64,000 nucleotides of DNA from Oligoflexia bacterium (lineage in GTDB: Bacteria > Bdellovibrionota > Bacteriovoracia > Bacteriovoracales > Bacteriovoracaceae). Each line of letters opens with the position of its first letter. Positions within the stretch are counted from its first letter, which is position 1. The notes under the pieces were generated by a model, which was not told the DNA's origin, did not search any database, and worked only from the letters and a program-made list of their open reading frames with translations. Positions 62,770 through 64,000 of the stretch are shown piece by piece. Both the position numbers and the translations under genes were made by a program. Where the stretch lies: positions 113,378-177,377 of the forward strand of contig JADFZW010000008.1 of assembly GCA_015232355.1 (NCBI GenBank), given 5' to 3'.

Positions 62770-62857
62770 GAATAAACCTTTAAATTTATTTTTATGGAAG
62801 CAAAAACATTATCTTATTTTTATAGAAATAAAAAGTGATACGGGTGTTTTGGATTTT

Positions 62858-62984
62858 CAGAGGAGAAAAAGCACATTTAAATGAGGTAATCATTGAAACC
62901 CTCATCGTTATTGAGTTTTTTGGACTTTTTCAGAGGAGAGGTTGGAGCAAATGGCGAAAATTTCTCAATTGGGCTCCCTACCCG
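62858..62984. repeat. Right terminal inverted repeat of the Tn3-family element
   Basis: Contains two CAGAGGAG sub-repeats (62858 and 62931), possible transposase-binding sites, and ends in GGGCTCCCTACCC. Confidence 0.8.
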
Positions 62985-63002
62985 TATGTAATATTTTATT
63001 TT

Positions 63003-63106
63003 ATTACTATTATATCATGGTATGATAATCAGTTATTTAATTCAAGATCTTTTAAAAGTGGTCCTACCGCTGCTGAATGTGGGTTAATAAGACGGCCGTG
63101 GGAGCT
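63003..63106 (+). repeat. ~100-bp direct repeat, copy 2
   Basis: Second copy of the sequence at 57134-57230, about 20 bp outside the right transposon end, with the same SGPTAAECGL reading and ending GTGGGAGCT. The remaining bases to 63288 are AT-rich with no gene seen. Confidence 0.7.
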
Positions 63107-63288
63107 TATGTAAAATTTTAATTTTGAATAGTATTTCTAATTTCAATAAGATAGAATTTGTCTCCAGCACAGATTAGATTGCGACTGCCAGTAAAAATCC
63201 GCTTTGATTTTTTGTAACAATTTTTTTTTGACATAAGTGGTACACGTAGATATCTTTTTTTAAAGAAACAAATTGCAGGGAGAAGCAA

Positions 63289-63897
63289 ATGAAATTTTTT
63301 AATAAAAAATCAGTTTCACTTAAAACGTTCACTTTTATTCTTTCATTTATTTCATTCACCACTGTATTGAGCGCTGGTGAGTTTATAACAAAAAATAGCT
63401 TTGATATAGAATCTGCTCTACTTTGGCAGGCCAAAAATCAATTTCAAGTTCCAAATAATTCAGGAGGAACTCGAATCGATATAAAAGATAGTGCTGGAAC
63501 ACCATTCTTGATTCACAGGTTCACATATTATCGTACATTAACCGGTCCTCATCAGCTGCGAGTAATGATTGCACCATTGGAAATTAAAAGCGAGGTGGTA
63601 CTGGATAAAGATATTTTATTTCAAAACCGTACCTTTCAGAAAGATGAACTTGTTTCATACACCTATAAATTTAACTCTTACCGACTCTCATATGTTTACA
63701 ACAAAAGGCAAAGTGATGGTTGGTCCTGGCATATAGGAGGAACTCTTAAAGTTAGAGATGCTAAGATAGCAGTCAAAGGAAAAAACCATTCAGAAGAAAA
63801 AAAGAATCTAGGCTTTGTTCCTTTACTTAACTTTGGAGCTGATTATCATCCACCTCAACTGAACTCTATTGTAAAAGGGCAATCGCATCTAATATAA
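63289..63897 (+). CDS. Exported beta-barrel-like protein, possibly truncated
   Basis: 202 residues. A signal peptide ends near VLSAGE (residue 27). Beta-strand sequence follows (FDIESALLWQAKNQFQVPN, YRTLTGPHQLRVMIAPLEI, SYRLSYVYNKR, WSWHIGGTLKVRDA). The last residues after LLNFGADY look unlike further strands, so the C-terminal barrel half may be missing through frameshift or deletion. Preceded by GCAGGGAGA. No family firmly recognised. Confidence 0.55.
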   Translation: MKFFNKKSVSLKTFTFILSFISFTTVLSAGEFITKNSFDIESALLWQAKNQFQVPNNSGGTRIDIKDSAGTPFLIHRFTYYRTLTGPHQLRVMIAPLEIKSEVVLDKDILFQNRTFQKDELVSYTYKFNSYRLSYVYNKRQSDGWSWHIGGTLKVRDAKIAVKGKNHSEEKKNLGFVPLLNFGADYHPPQLNSIVKGQSHLI

Positions 63898-64000
63898 GCA
63901 GTATCAACATAAGATAAGCGATCCATAAACAGTGAAAGTGTTTATTCAACTATTTAATAAAACCTCTCATTAAGGTCTCTAAATAACTATTTCAAACTAT

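Larger units (their letters stand above)
59465..62984. mobile_element. Tn3-family transposon with long terminal inverted repeats
   Basis: Imperfect inverted repeats of about 127 bp (59465-59592 and 62858-62984), each beginning GGGTAGGGAGCCC at the outer edge, bracket a single transposase gene. Tn3-family ends are typically ~38 bp, so these are unusually long. No resolvase gene or res site was seen and no 5-bp target duplication is present (TGTTC versus GTATG), so it may be an internally reduced or rearranged unit. Confidence 0.8.

Noticed and set aside
59460..62989. 5-bp target duplication of the Tn3-family element
   Set aside because: The flanks TGTTC and GTATG do not match at the inferred ends.
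62835..63113. 92-codon plus-strand open frame across the right transposon end
   Set aside because: It crosses the inverted repeat and joins unrelated sequence; only its SGPTAAECGL part looks coding, as a relic.
1..64000. CRISPR arrays, rRNA and tRNA genes
   Set aside because: No regularly spaced repeats or recognisable rRNA/tRNA cores were seen by eye; a tRNAscan-type search could still find an isolated tRNA.

Overview
The window is strongly AT-rich chromosomal DNA from a Gram-negative bacterium. Evidence for this is the set of signal peptides, lipoproteins, outer-membrane beta-barrels and TlpA/CcdA-type periplasmic thiol chemistry. A TIGR02147-type regulator, a large single chemotaxis operon, many exported hydrolases and the low GC all fit the Bdellovibrionota/Oligoflexia (for example Silvanigrellales- or Bacteriovorax-like bacteria). 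That placement is inference; no rRNA or tRNA gene was recognised in the window.

Layout. 1-8.1 kb: core genes, namely an HD/ankyrin signalling protein, cobT-cobS, an M14 peptidase, a PTPS-III-like pterin enzyme carrying the ExxHG signature, tyrS and an RNase H. 8.2-17.7 kb: a co-directional chemotaxis locus (receiver, MCP, CheW, CheW, CheR, CheB, CheA with two Hpt domains, CheD, CheC, CheY). 17.7-20 kb: small exported or membrane proteins of unknown function. 20-23.6 kb: a tightly overlapping minus-strand operon of TlpA, DUF4266-like lipoprotein, DUF3570-like barrel, two more thioredoxin-fold proteins and CcdA. 24-31.5 kb: exported hydrolases (metallophosphoesterase, S8 protease, matrixin-like protease), a TIGR02147 regulator, and a compact GIY-YIG element with GC-rich inverted hairpin ends and a 6-bp flanking direct repeat.

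31.5-39.5 kb is the most striking part. cysE and cysK sit behind three exported proteins with eukaryotic-type architecture: a Ser/Thr kinase-like protein, an RCC1-repeat protein and a RING-IBR-RING (RBR) E3 ubiquitin-ligase-like protein. Together with the ankyrin repeats at the window start they suggest interaction with a eukaryotic host or prey cell. 39.8-43.2 kb holds a decayed NHL-repeat surface protein gene that loses its 5' end next to a transposase relic. 43.3-47.3 kb is a minus-strand cluster of DNA-repair genes (T4 endonuclease V-like glycosylase, Tag with an extra N-terminal domain) and unknown small metal-binding proteins. 47.3-52 kb mixes small accessory genes, including a glyoxalase-fold gene with an internal deletion.

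52-63 kb is mobile and accessory DNA: a group II intron remnant, a tyrosine recombinase, a HAD protein, an AAA/PD-(D/E)XK protein, an unassigned structured-RNA candidate with a terminator, a lipoprotein/barrel pair, a Cys-rich small protein whose start lies in a nested hairpin, and a Tn3-family transposon with unusually long terminal inverted repeats. Two diverged copies of a roughly 100-bp sequence lie on either side of the last part of this region.
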